From NCBI RefSeq assembly GCF_000166415.1, contig NC_014654.1:1364001-1428000 (forward strand): 64,000 nt of DNA, read 5' to 3'. Position 1 is the stretch's first letter; every line of letters begins with the position of its first letter. Below are positions 29,070 through 37,730 of this stretch, piece by piece. The stretch comes from Halanaerobium hydrogeniformans. GTDB taxonomy: Bacteria; Bacillota; Halanaerobiia; Halanaerobiales; Halanaerobiaceae. The translations under genes and the position numbers were made by a program. The notes beneath the pieces were generated by a model. The model saw only the letters and a list, made by a program, of their open reading frames with translations, had not been told where the DNA came from and made no database searches.

Positions 29070-29840
29070 ATGAAAACAATTGAAGAAAGCATTTTAACTT
29101 CAATGGATTGTACAGACAGTGAGATTTTAACGTATCTACCGTACATTCTTCAAGATTTTTGGGAAATTGGGTCTGACCCTAAAGTAATGATAAAGCTTAT
29201 TAAAAAGCATTTTGCAAATATTAATAACCTTACAGTGTTGGATTTAGGCTGCGGAAAAGGTGCAGTTTCTATTAATATAGCTAAACAAATCAATTGTGAG
29301 TGCTACGGGATTGATGCAATACCAGAATTTATTTCTTTTTCAGAATCAAAAGCTGAAGAACATGGAGTTAGCAATTTGTGTAAATTTGAAGTTGGTGATA
29401 TTCGAGAAAAGATAAAAGAGCTTGGAAAATATGATGTAATAATATTAGGTGCTATTGGACAAGTATTTGGTGATTATTTTGAAACTCTTACAATATTAAA
29501 CAACAATTTGAAAGACGGTGGCATTATAATTATTGATGATGGATATATTGATGATGATAGTAACTTCAAACATAATAATTTTCACAATAAAAGCGAACTA
29601 AAAAAACAAATTTCAGAAGCTGGTATGCATTTAATAGATGAAGTAGTTATAAGTGAAGATGATAACCTTGCAGCAAATTACGATAAAGAATACAGAAATC
29701 TATTCAAACGTTGTCAGGAATTGAGTGTTAAATACCCAGACAAAGCTGAAATATTTATCAATTATAGCAATCAACAAAAAAAAGAATACGAAAATTTAAA
29801 AAATGTAATTACATGTTCAACTATGGTTCTAGAAAGATGA
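29070..29840 (+). CDS. Class I SAM-dependent methyltransferase
   Basis: A 256-residue protein with motif I VLDLGCGKGAVSINIA near residue 55, IDAIPEFI (motif II) and a DVIILGAIG / GGIIIIDDGY region. Although it lies next to another methyltransferase, the two differ in most positions and are not a recent tandem copy. The ribosome site is weak (GGAATGATAGATA), suggesting coupling to the upstream gene. The substrate is unknown. Confidence 0.8.
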   Translation: MKTIEESILTSMDCTDSEILTYLPYILQDFWEIGSDPKVMIKLIKKHFANINNLTVLDLGCGKGAVSINIAKQINCECYGIDAIPEFISFSESKAEEHGVSNLCKFEVGDIREKIKELGKYDVIILGAIGQVFGDYFETLTILNNNLKDGGIIIIDDGYIDDDSNFKHNNFHNKSELKKQISEAGMHLIDEVVISEDDNLAANYDKEYRNLFKRCQELSVKYPDKAEIFINYSNQQKKEYENLKNVITCSTMVLER

Positions 29841-29969
29841 TCAAATGAAAAAAATAAATTAACATTTCAAAATCTAGAATTAACTGCAATAATGATAGCA
29901 GCAACATTTGTAGCTCAAATACTTACATTTAGCTTTTCATTAAGTATATATCAAAAAAAGCAAAATTAA
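29841..29969 (+). other. Open frame remnant without a start, possible membrane fragment
   Basis: After the methyltransferase stop the same frame stays open for about 42 codons and ends QKKQN. It contains a hydrophobic run (IMIAATFVAQILTFSFSLSI). No start with a ribosome site is visible. It may be the tail of a deleted membrane protein gene. Confidence 0.3.
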
Positions 29970-30021
29970 GGATAAACACTATGGAAATTTAAACATCTAA
30001 TGATATGGAGGAATATATATA

Positions 30022-30867
30022 ATGACAAAAGTGCTGTTAGCTGGAGCAACTGGATATCTCGGAGGATATATTTTAAACGAACTTATCAACCGTAATTATG
30101 ATCTCAGAGTTGTTGTACGTAGTCCTTCTAAATTAAGTCCAGAAGAAGTAAAAAAAATAGAAATATTAGAAGCTCAGGTTACCGAAGCTGAGTCGATCAT
30201 AAATTGCTGTCAAGACGTCGATATTGTAATTTCTACATTGGGAATTACAAGACAGAAAGATGGTTTTAAATATATTGATGTGGATTACCAGGCCAATAAA
30301 AATTTATTGGATGAAGCTCTAAAACATGGGGTTAAAAAATTCATTTACATTTCGGTTTTTAAAGGAAGAGAGCTTAGAGATTTAAAAATATGTGAAGCAA
30401 AAGAATTATTTGTAGATGAACTAAAGCAAGCTCAGCTTGAGCACTGTATTATTCGTCCCAATGGATTTTTTTCGGATATGGCTGAGTTTTTTCACATGGC
30501 ACAAAAAGGACGTATTTTTCTATTTGGCGATGGAGAATTTAAAGTTAATCCTATTCATGGTAAAGATCTAGCTGTAGTATGTGTAGATGCAGTGAAAAAT
30601 AATGAAAAAGAAATAGAAGTTGGTGGTCCTGAAATATTATCACAAAATGAAATTGCATCTATTGCTTTTGATGTTGCAGGGAATGAAAAAAAGATAACTT
30701 ATATACCAGAGTGGTTGATAAAAATATCTTTATTTTTGCTAAGAACCTTTACATTTCAAAAATTTTATGGACCAATAGAGCTATTTTTGACAGTCCTGTC
30801 ACAGGATATGGTTGCTCCAGCAATGGGTGATTTTACTCTGAGGGAGTTTTATATGAATTTGAAATAA
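30022..30867 (+). CDS. NAD(P)-binding NmrA/SDR-like protein
   Basis: A 281-residue atypical short-chain dehydrogenase. The Rossmann loop GATGYLGGY is at the N-terminus, followed by VVRSPSKL (cofactor phosphate recognition) and VDIVISTLG. The segment HCIIRPNGFFSDM is characteristic of NmrA-like/SDR_a5 proteins related to ubiquinone-assembly and isoflavone reductase-like families. It has ATGGAGGAAT before the ATG. The substrate is unknown. Confidence 0.78.
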   Translation: MTKVLLAGATGYLGGYILNELINRNYDLRVVVRSPSKLSPEEVKKIEILEAQVTEAESIINCCQDVDIVISTLGITRQKDGFKYIDVDYQANKNLLDEALKHGVKKFIYISVFKGRELRDLKICEAKELFVDELKQAQLEHCIIRPNGFFSDMAEFFHMAQKGRIFLFGDGEFKVNPIHGKDLAVVCVDAVKNNEKEIEVGGPEILSQNEIASIAFDVAGNEKKITYIPEWLIKISLFLLRTFTFQKFYGPIELFLTVLSQDMVAPAMGDFTLREFYMNLK

Positions 30868-30950
30868 TTTAAAACTATATATTAAAAGATAGCAACGATT
30901 TATTTTTCATTCAATTACTTGAGATGAAATAATAGAAGGAGAAACTAAAA

Positions 30951-31649
30951 ATGTTAGAAAAAAATAAAGCTAATCCATGGTTTTTTCTTGTCGGTACAAT
31001 TATTTGGACCTGGACTTTTTTAGGTTTAACTATTTTAAGCAATCAAAATTATCTGCAATTTCCTACTGTTATTTTATCTTTAACAGGAGCGCTTGGTCCT
31101 TTAATTATATCATTAATCTTAATTAAACTGGGTTATTGGGATAAAGATCTTGATAAAACGCCTTTTAAATTTATTTGCAGAGTTTTTAATCCCTTTACAT
31201 TAAAATTTAATTGGTATTCATATGTAATTATTCTTGTATTAATACTAAAGATTACACCAATACTGCTAAATAATTTCCTGTATGAAGAAATAGCTATTTT
31301 TGATATTGGTCCTCTGATATTTATGTTAATTGGAGTGATTATTGGTGGAATGGAAGAGATAGGCTGGAGGGCTTATGCACTAGAAGGTTTGCAGAGAAAA
31401 GTGCCAATAATACTGGCCAGTTTAATTATAGGACTTTTCTGGGCTTTATGGCATTTACCTCTATTTTTTCTGGAGGGTACATATCAATCTCAATTGGGTG
31501 TAGGAACCACAGCTTTTTGGACTTTTCATCTTAGTATATTGCTGGGTTCACCAATCTATGCATGGTTATATAATAAAAGTGGACGGGTTGCTTATGCTGT
31601 TGTATTATATCATGCATTAGGTAATTTAAGCGGTGAATTATTTATCTAA
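30951..31649 (+). pseudogene. CPBP family membrane protease gene, 3' end cut off by TnpB element
   Basis: The 232-residue product has several membrane spans and the CPBP (Rce1-like) motifs EEIGWRAYALEG (EExxxR), FWALWHLPLF and a final HALGN. These form the metal-free glutamic protease or immunity-type site. The stop codon TAA belongs to the inserted element, which begins at 31646 after TTTAT. The original C-terminus is found beyond the element at 33290-33389. All catalytic motifs are still present, so the shortened protein may or may not work. Confidence 0.8.
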
Positions 31650-31700
31650 AATTGCCAAGAAAACTCCATCCAAGCTATGCATTGGCTGGAGATGAATTGG

Positions 31701-31821
31701 CTATTTATTCTGATTTTCAATATACTTTTTAATTGTCTCAATAGTAGCACCACCAGAAGATACAATAATGATATTGTAGACTATAAACAGAATGATAATT
31801 GTTATTTAAGTCTCTATTCAT
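31701..31821 (-). pseudogene. tnpA remnant, internally deleted and frameshifted
   Basis: The 121 bases start with ATG behind ATGGAGG and encode 18 N-terminal codons typical of IS200 TnpA (NNNYHSVYSLQYH), then jump out of frame to the last 19 codons (SGGATIETIKK...NQNK). The catalytic part is deleted. The same junction occurs in copy 1, so this deleted form moved after the deletion arose. Confidence 0.8.
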
Positions 31822-31900
31822 AAAAATCAAACCTCCATGTTTTCTTTTACAAGCAAACATATGTATGATATAATTATAGTAGGATGGAGGTGAAAAATCA

Positions 31901-33154
31901 ATGCGATTATCATTTAAATTCAAGCCTAAATTAAGCCATAAGCAATTAGTAATAATTAATGAATTAGCCTGGCATTGCTCTAAATTATATAATACAGTCA
32001 ATTATCAGATTAAAAATAATAAAGATGTAAAAGCTGTCTATACTGAATTAGAAACTAGATATAAAAATAACTGGCATAATGACTACCTTCACTCCCATAA
32101 CAGACAGCAGGCATTAAAGCAGTTAGTTCAGGACTGGAAAAGTTTTTTTAATTCTCTCAAAGATTATAAAAAGAATCCTCAAAAATATAAGGGTCAGCCA
32201 GGGTCACCTAATTTTAAACATATGAACAGTAATCCCTGTGAAATAATTTTTACCAATTTAGCTGTTAGAATTAGAGATAACAAATTACTCTTATCCTTAT
32301 CTAAAAAGATACAGTCTAAATATAATGTGAAGGCTCTTAATTTTGAGCTGCCTGAAGCAGTTCAAAGCATTATAGATTTAGATGCTGTCCAGCAGATAAA
32401 GATTAAGCAGGACCGTATTTCTAAAAGATGGTATCTCTTAATTATCTACAAAGTTAAAGAGGCAAAAGAAAGTAAGAAATCTAACATAATGGCAGTAGAT
32501 CTAGGTCTTGATAATTTGGCTACTTTAATATTTAAAAACAATTCTGATTGTTATATTATCAATGGTAAAACTATTAAATCCAAAAATTCTTATTTTAATA
32601 AAGAAATTGCCAGACTACAAAGCATTAGAATGAGGCAGTTAGCTACCAGTAAAATTAGAGATACTAAACGAATAAAATATCTGAGATTAAAGAGAAAAAA
32701 TTATATTAGAGATTATCTCCATAAAGCTAGTTGCAAAATAGTTGATTTAGCAATTGAAAATCAAGTAGAAACTATTGTAATTGGAGATATAAAAAATATT
32801 AAACAATGCAGCAAACTTAAATCTTTTGTCCAAATACCGATCCAGAGATTAAAAAAATTAATTGAATACAAAGCTAAACTAAAAGGTATCAAAGTTGTTG
32901 GAATTGATGAAAGCTATACTTCTGGATGTAGTTCAGTAGATCTGGAAAAAATAAATAAAAGTAACTATGATAAATCCAGAAGAATTACTAGAGGTCTCTT
33001 TAAAACTAACGAGGGCCTATTAATTAATGCTGATCAGAATGGTAGTTTTAATATACTTCGTAAATACCATAACGATAAATGTATTCTCAGACCTATCAAA
33101 GAGGCGAGAGATAATGGATTTGTGGACAATCCTTCAAGATTAAGGGTATCCTAA
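31901..33154 (+). CDS. tnpB: TnpB-like RNA-guided nuclease (IS605 family)
   Basis: A 417-residue TnpB. RuvC-I is MAVDLGLDNLAT (D200) and RuvC-III is NADQNGSFNI (D378). The usual RuvC-II glutamate is not at its normal place: the motif reads VIGDIKN (294-299), while a glutamate appears in GIDESYTSG (E337), as in variant TnpBs with a moved catalytic Glu. The zinc-finger cysteine pairs are absent. The ATG follows GGAGGTG. TnpB is an RNA-guided nuclease using the element's right-end RNA, which here should pair with sequence beyond 33289. Confidence 0.88.
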   Translation: MRLSFKFKPKLSHKQLVIINELAWHCSKLYNTVNYQIKNNKDVKAVYTELETRYKNNWHNDYLHSHNRQQALKQLVQDWKSFFNSLKDYKKNPQKYKGQPGSPNFKHMNSNPCEIIFTNLAVRIRDNKLLLSLSKKIQSKYNVKALNFELPEAVQSIIDLDAVQQIKIKQDRISKRWYLLIIYKVKEAKESKKSNIMAVDLGLDNLATLIFKNNSDCYIINGKTIKSKNSYFNKEIARLQSIRMRQLATSKIRDTKRIKYLRLKRKNYIRDYLHKASCKIVDLAIENQVETIVIGDIKNIKQCSKLKSFVQIPIQRLKKLIEYKAKLKGIKVVGIDESYTSGCSSVDLEKINKSNYDKSRRITRGLFKTNEGLLINADQNGSFNILRKYHNDKCILRPIKEARDNGFVDNPSRLRVS

Positions 33155-33306
33155 ACTATTAGGAGCAAAACTTAAAAGCCAAACATCTTGTAAACTGACC
33201 TAGTAATATAGGTTGAACTTTAATCTATATGAAGCAGTTAGAAGCTCCCTCTAAATCTTGGTTTTGATTTAGGTGGAGAGGTTCACTAGTTTTTCTGTAC
33301 TGAATT
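33100..33306 (+). ncRNA. Predicted right-end guide RNA (omega/reRNA) of the TnpB element
   Basis: In this family the RNA overlaps the end of tnpB, folds through the right end and carries a guide from the adjacent host DNA. The right end here has candidate stems (AAATC...GATTT and CCTCT...AGAGG near 33250-33280) and ends at 33289. The next 16-17 bases would be the guide, matching the unbroken CPBP site next to TTTAT. The 5' boundary is a guess. Confidence 0.5.
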
Positions 33307-33389
33307 TGCTAGTAGAGATTTTGATAGCTTTATTTCTAACAACTTATTCCTGGAAATGGATGAAAAAGAAAGTTGAGATTAGTGAATAG
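33290..33389 (+). pseudogene. Displaced 3' end of the CPBP protease gene
   Basis: Joining TTTAT (31645) to base 33290 gives an open frame continuing LFIFSVLNLLVEILIALF and ending KKKVEISE, a final membrane span plus a basic tail as in many CPBP proteins. This is the piece removed by the TnpB element. Confidence 0.75.
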
Positions 33390-33428
33390 ATTTAAAATAA
33401 AGAAAAATAAAGAAAAAAGGAGGAATGT

Positions 33429-33926
33429 ATGAGTTTATCAATTATCGCAGCAATGGATCAGAATCAATTGATCGGTCAAAACGGGAAACTTCCCTGGAAA
33501 CTACCCGCAGATTTAAGGTATTTTAAGCAGACTACTATGGGATCAGCTATTATAATGGGGAGAAAGACTTTTGAATCTATTGGATCTCCTTTAGCAGGTA
33601 GAAAAAACATCATTTTATCTAAAAATAAAAATTATTCTGCAGAGGGCTGTGAGATAATTCATTCCAAAAAAGAAATTCTAAATAGATTTTTAGTGCAGAA
33701 AAAAGAAGCTTTTATAATTGGAGGTCTAAAAATTTTTCAACTTTTTTTGCCTTATTGTGATAAATTATATTTAACCATTATAGAACACGAATTTTCCGGA
33801 GATACTTATTTTCCAGAGATAGATTTTGATAATTGGATTAAAATACAAGTAAAGAAAGGTGTTACTGATTGTGAAAACCCATATGAATATTATCATAATA
33901 TTTATCTAAGGAAAAAAGGTAAATAG
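33429..33926 (+). CDS. folA: Dihydrofolate reductase
   Basis: A 165-residue DHFR. Motifs are the start SIIAAMDQNQLIGQNGKLPW, the substrate aspartate in LPADLRYF, IIMGRKTFESIG and the NADPH-binding FIIGGLKIF. It reduces dihydrofolate to tetrahydrofolate for thymidylate and purine synthesis. It lies alone, without thyA beside it. The start ATG has AAAGGAGG upstream. Confidence 0.95.
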   Translation: MSLSIIAAMDQNQLIGQNGKLPWKLPADLRYFKQTTMGSAIIMGRKTFESIGSPLAGRKNIILSKNKNYSAEGCEIIHSKKEILNRFLVQKKEAFIIGGLKIFQLFLPYCDKLYLTIIEHEFSGDTYFPEIDFDNWIKIQVKKGVTDCENPYEYYHNIYLRKKGK

Positions 33927-34068
33927 GGGTGAAATTTAGGCTTATGTTAAAAATTATACAGTAATTAATTATAATAATTGATATTATTAAAATAACAAGA
34001 AGAATTAAATGCCTATATAGCTATTATTTGAAAAAACAAATCAACAAAATGATCAGGAGGGTAAAATA

Positions 34069-34695
34069 ATGACAAAAGTATTAATCACATATTATAGTTC
34101 TTATGGTCACATATTTAAAATGGCTCAAAGTGCAGCTGCAGCTTTAGAAGATAATGAAGATTATGAGGTAAAACTTCGTAAAATCCCTGAATTAGAAGCA
34201 GCTAGAAAAGGAATGTCTTCTCAAGATGCTTATGTAGAAGCTCAAAAAGCTCAGGCAGATGTTAAAAAAGCTAATCATTCTGATTTAGAATGGGCAGATG
34301 GTATAGTCTGGGGTATTCCAACTCGTTTTGGTAATATGCCAGCTCAGGTTAAACAATTTATTGATACAGCTGGAGGTCTATGGGCTAAAGGAGCTCTAGA
34401 AGGAAAGGTCACTGGAATTATGAGCAGTACTAATACTGTTCACGGTGGACAGGAAAGTACAATTCTTTCTTCATTAATTCCGCTGCTTCATCTGGGAATG
34501 ATTTTTGTTGGTTCTCCTTATGGGGAAAATAAAGAACTAAATGAATTTAAACTCCAGGGAGGTACACCTTATGGTCCCTCAACAATTGCCGGTGGTGATG
34601 GATCACAGATGCCTACAGATGGCGACTTAAATATGGCTGGAAGACTGGCTAAAAGAGTTGCAAAAGTTGCCAGTGGTGTTAAAGAAGTTTATTAA
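34069..34695 (+). CDS. wrbA: WrbA-type NAD(P)H:quinone oxidoreductase
   Basis: A 208-residue flavodoxin-fold protein of the type IV quinone oxidoreductase family. The FMN phosphate loop is TYYSSYGHIFKMA, followed by GIPTRFGNMPAQVKQFID and a long STNTVHGGQEST loop that binds the flavin. Two-electron reduction of quinones avoids semiquinone stress. It has CAGGAGGGT before the ATG and its own terminator. Confidence 0.9.
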   Translation: MTKVLITYYSSYGHIFKMAQSAAAALEDNEDYEVKLRKIPELEAARKGMSSQDAYVEAQKAQADVKKANHSDLEWADGIVWGIPTRFGNMPAQVKQFIDTAGGLWAKGALEGKVTGIMSSTNTVHGGQESTILSSLIPLLHLGMIFVGSPYGENKELNEFKLQGGTPYGPSTIAGGDGSQMPTDGDLNMAGRLAKRVAKVASGVKEVY

Positions 34696-34721
34696 AAATA
34701 ATTAAAATTTATAAATCATTC

Positions 34722-34749
34722 AACCCTGCTATTAAAAGCGGGGTTTTTT
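34722..34749 (+). terminator. Terminator of the wrbA-like gene
   Basis: The stem AACCCTGC with GCGGGGTT (one G-T pair) is followed by six T residues. Confidence 0.85.
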
Positions 34750-34795
34750 CAATGAAATATTTACAATAAAAAGATTTTAATGTTATTCACAATGG

Positions 34796-34824
34796 TTGAC
34801 AGTTAAGAATATTTCTGCTAAACT
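34796..34824 (+). promoter_or_regulatory. Sigma-A promoter of trpB
   Basis: TTGACA and TAAACT are 17 bases apart. The start of transcription would be near 34831, about 55 bases before the trpB ATG. No riboswitch, T box or attenuator is visible in the short leader. Confidence 0.75.
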
Positions 34825-34886
34825 TTTATTAAATTCAAAATTTTAAGTAACTAAGATATTAAAAAAATGAGATGGAGGATGAGAGA

Positions 34887-36056
34887 ATGAAAGAGAAGAG
34901 TAGAGAAGAGCAAAGAAGTGGTTTTTTTGGTGATTTTGGAGGCAGAATAGTTCCAGAAGATTTAGCTTCTGCTTTAGAGGAATTAAAAGAGGGGTTTGAA
35001 GAAATCAAAGACAATAAAGAATTTCGGGATGAACTTGCTATTCTTTTTAAAGATTATGTAGGTAAACCCAGCCCTTTATATTTTGCTAAAAATCTCACTA
35101 AAGAAGTCGGAGGAGCAAAGATATACTTAAAAAGAGAGGATTTAAACCACACAGGTGCTCATAAAATTAATAACTGTATTGGTCAGGCGTTACTGGCCAG
35201 AAAAATGGGCAAAAAAAGAATTATTGCTGAAACTGGTGCTGGTCAACATGGTGTAGCAACAGCAACTGCCTGTGCACTTTTTGATATGGATTGTGAGATT
35301 TTTATGGGAGAAGTTGATACAAAACGCCAGGAATTAAATGTTTTTAGAATGGAATTGCTTGGTGCTAATGTTAATGCTGTTTCTGCAGGAGATGGAACTT
35401 TAAAAGATGCAGTTGATGAAGCATTAAAAGATTTTGTTACAAATGTTGATACTACTTTTTATATGCTAGGTTCTGCTGTTGGACCTGATCCTTATCCAAC
35501 TATGGTTAAAGAATTCCAGTCCATAATTGGTAAAGAAGCCAGAATGCAGATTTTAGAAAAAGAAAATAAATTACCTGATTACATAGTTGCCTGTGTTGGT
35601 GGAGGAAGTAATGCAATTGGATTATTTGCTCCTTTTGTAGATGATAAAGAAGTTAATATATTAGGTATTGAGCCAGGTGGTAAGGGTGATAAACCCGGAC
35701 AAAACGCAGCTCCATTAACTTTTGGAAAACCTGGAGAATTACATGGATTTAAAAGTTATGTTCTTTATGATGAAAATGATGAGATTTCTCATACTCATTC
35801 TATTGCAGCAGGACTTGATTATCCCGGTGTAGGACCAGAGCACGGTTATTTAAAAGATAGTGGTAGAGCTAAATATACAACCGCTTCTGACCAGGAAGCA
35901 TTAGACGCTTTCCATCTTTTATCCGAAAAAGAGGGTATTATACCCGCTTTAGAAAGCGCTCATGCTGTTGCAGGAGGAATGAAAATAGCTAAAGATCTAA
36001 ATGAAGATCAAATTGTAATAATCAATCTCTCAGGTAGGGGAGATAAAGAGATGTAG
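34887..36056 (+). CDS. trpB: Tryptophan synthase beta chain (stand-alone)
   Basis: A 389-residue PLP enzyme with the TrpB signatures [13 protein letters not shown] lysine in [29 protein letters not shown] and GPEHGYL. It converts indole plus serine to tryptophan. No trpA or other trp gene is nearby, so it may be an orphan copy that salvages indole. The ATG at 34887 is chosen because GGAGGATGA lies just before it. The ATG at 34872 overlaps that site. Confidence 0.92.
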   Translation: MKEKSREEQRSGFFGDFGGRIVPEDLASALEELKEGFEEIKDNKEFRDELAILFKDYVGKPSPLYFAKNLTKEVGGAKIYLKREDLNHTGAHKINNCIGQALLARKMGKKRIIAETGAGQHGVATATACALFDMDCEIFMGEVDTKRQELNVFRMELLGANVNAVSAGDGTLKDAVDEALKDFVTNVDTTFYMLGSAVGPDPYPTMVKEFQSIIGKEARMQILEKENKLPDYIVACVGGGSNAIGLFAPFVDDKEVNILGIEPGGKGDKPGQNAAPLTFGKPGELHGFKSYVLYDENDEISHTHSIAAGLDYPGVGPEHGYLKDSGRAKYTTASDQEALDAFHLLSEKEGIIPALESAHAVAGGMKIAKDLNEDQIVIINLSGRGDKEM

Positions 36057-36108
36057 GACAGATTAAAAAATTACATGAAAATGGTAATTTAAAATAATTT
36101 AGTAAATT

Positions 36109-36143
36109 AACACCTCTAATTTCTAGAAATTGGAGGTGTTTTT
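36109..36143 (+). terminator. Terminator of trpB
   Basis: A 15-bp stem with one mismatched pair (AACACCTC...GAGGTGTT) and a short loop is followed by T residues. Confidence 0.9.
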
Positions 36144-36224
36144 GATCTTTAATACAAAAAATTATTTTAGTATAATTTGCATTTTAAAGATCCAAAAAAT
36201 TTTTTAAATTTTTTTCAATATAGC

Positions 36225-36283
36225 TTGACATTGCTTTTAAATAATACTAAACTGTTAAACAAGCTACTTGTGTACACAAGTAG
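36225..36283 (+). promoter_or_regulatory. Promoter with perfect 20-bp GntR-type operator
   Basis: TTGACA (36225-36230) and TAAACT (36248-36253) are spaced by 17. The perfect palindrome CTACTTGTGTACACAAGTAG at 36264-36283 starts about four bases after the expected transcription start. Its TTGTGTACACAA core resembles HutC/TreR-subfamily operators. The regulator encoded next likely binds here and represses itself and chrA. Confidence 0.75.
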
Positions 36284-36328
36284 TATTTTTTAAATTAACA
36301 AAAATTTAATTTCACAGGAGGAGATATT

Positions 36329-37036
36329 ATAGCTAAAAATCATTTATCAGCAATCTATAAAAATATTGCTGCAGAAATCACTCAAAGAATATATAAGGGG
36401 GTTTATCCATCTGGAGCATATCTTCCTTCAGAAAACAAATTATCTCAAGAATTTGAAGTTACTCGTTCAACGATTCGTAAAGCCCTAAATGTTTTAAAAG
36501 AAAAAGGTACAATTGAAAGCAAACAGGGAAAGGGATATTTAGTTAAAGAACTGCACTGGGAACAGAGCTTGCTGCAATTTTATAGTTTTGGGCAAAATAT
36601 AGCTCAAAATATTGAAAATCCTGAAAGCAAATTACTTGAACACAAAAAAATAAAAGGTCTAAAAAGTATTGATGAGTTTGTTTCTACTGAACTCTGGCAG
36701 ATAAATAGGCTTAGATTAATGAATGAAGTGCCTTTAATTCTTGAAACATCATATATACCTATTGATTATTTAAAAAACTTTGAAATCCCTGAATTAAAAC
36801 AGGATTCATTGTATAACCTTTTAAAGAAAAATGATAATCATGTTGTAAGAGCAAAAGAATATTTAGAACCTGTTTTACCTTCATTAAATGATCAAGAGTT
36901 GTTAGAAGTTAAAGAAGATAGTTGTTTATTCCAGACTATAAGATACAGTTATGATTCAGAAAATAAACTAATAGAACTAAGAGAAAGTTTGATAAGAGGA
37001 GATCATTTTAGTTTTTCAGTGGAAATGACTCTATAA
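36329..37036 (+). CDS. GntR/HutC-family transcriptional regulator, ATA or other rare start
   Basis: The frame 36329-37036 encodes a GntR winged helix (YPSGAYLPSENKLSQEFEV, RSTIRKALNVL) and a UTRA-like ligand domain (LRLMNEVPLILETSYIP). There is no ATG, GTG or TTG before the helix. AGGAGGAG at 36316-36323 is followed by ATT then ATA then GCT AAA AAT. The ATA is at fair spacing and would give MAKNHLSAIYK. Either a rare ATA/ATT start is used, or the start codon has mutated and the gene is silent. It overlaps nothing and ends two bases before chrA. Confidence 0.75.
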   Translation: MAKNHLSAIYKNIAAEITQRIYKGVYPSGAYLPSENKLSQEFEVTRSTIRKALNVLKEKGTIESKQGKGYLVKELHWEQSLLQFYSFGQNIAQNIENPESKLLEHKKIKGLKSIDEFVSTELWQINRLRLMNEVPLILETSYIPIDYLKNFEIPELKQDSLYNLLKKNDNHVVRAKEYLEPVLPSLNDQELLEVKEDSCLFQTIRYSYDSENKLIELRESLIRGDHFSFSVEMTL

Positions 37037-37037
37037 T

Positions 37038-37661
37038 ATGAGGAGTGTTATAAATCTATCAATGAATAAAAACATTAAACGGTTATTTAAAATGTTTATA
37101 ACCTTTTTTAAAATAGGACTTTTTACCTTTGGTGGCGGACTCGCAATGATTCCAATTATGGAAAAAGAATTTGTTGATAAACAGGGTTGGGTTGATAAAG
37201 AAAAGTTTGTAAATGCTATCTCTATCACTCAAACTGTACCAGGTGCAGTAGCAATTAATATGTCCATATTTTTTGGTTATAATATTGCCGGTTTTGCCGG
37301 AGCATTAGTAGCAGCTATTGGGATTGCTTTACCATCATTTTTTGTGATTTTAACAATAGCTATAGTTTTTAGAAACTTTAATGATTATGTAATTGTTCAG
37401 AACATTTTAAGAGGAATTCGTCCAGCAGTTGTGGGCTTAATTATTTATGCAGGTCTTGATTTAGCAAAATATATAGAATGGGATCCACCTTTAGCCGCAA
37501 CCATTAGTCTAGTTCTTTTAATTGGTTTAACTTTCGCTGTAAATCCAGCATTTTTAATTCTTATGGCAATATTTTTCGGCTCAATTTCTTACAAAAAAGA
37601 TTATTTCATAAAGCTAAAAAATAAAGTGCAGAGAAATTATAAAAAAGTGGATCGGGTATAA
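37038..37661 (+). CDS. chrA: ChrA-family transporter, first half-size protein
   Basis: A 207-residue protein of the chromate transporter (CHR) short-chain type. It has the conserved FKIGLFTFGGGLAMIP near the N-terminus, the PGAVAINMSIFFGYNIAG block, and about five membrane spans. Short CHR proteins work as pairs of homologous halves, and the second half is at 38943. The two are now separated by an IS3 element. The ATG at 37038 is one base after the regulator's stop, so expression may be coupled. The chromate substrate is assigned by family only. Confidence 0.87.
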   Translation: MRSVINLSMNKNIKRLFKMFITFFKIGLFTFGGGLAMIPIMEKEFVDKQGWVDKEKFVNAISITQTVPGAVAINMSIFFGYNIAGFAGALVAAIGIALPSFFVILTIAIVFRNFNDYVIVQNILRGIRPAVVGLIIYAGLDLAKYIEWDPPLAATISLVLLIGLTFAVNPAFLILMAIFFGSISYKKDYFIKLKNKVQRNYKKVDRV

Positions 37662-37730
37662 TTAATTAAACAGTTTTTTCTCGGACATGATATAATAAGA
37701 TAATAACAAACTAAAATGGAGGAAAATATC

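Larger units (their letters stand above)
31646..33289 (+). mobile_element. IS200/IS605-type element with intact tnpB (copy 3, 1644 bp)
   Basis: The left boundary follows TTTAT (31641-31645). The right boundary falls at CACTAG, ending at 33289, a position that restores the reading frame of the broken CPBP gene exactly. There is no inverted repeat or target duplication, as expected for this family. It carries a dead divergent tnpA remnant and a full tnpB. Without TnpA it depends on help in trans. Confidence 0.88.

Noticed and set aside
24937-33428. CRISPR array or Cas genes in the accessory island.
   Set aside because: No regularly spaced direct repeats were seen, and the only RNA-guided nuclease is the IS605-type TnpB.
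36569-37036. Starting the GntR-family regulator at the ATG at 36569.
   Set aside because: This would remove the whole DNA-binding helix region, which is well conserved upstream in the same frame and preceded by a strong ribosome site.
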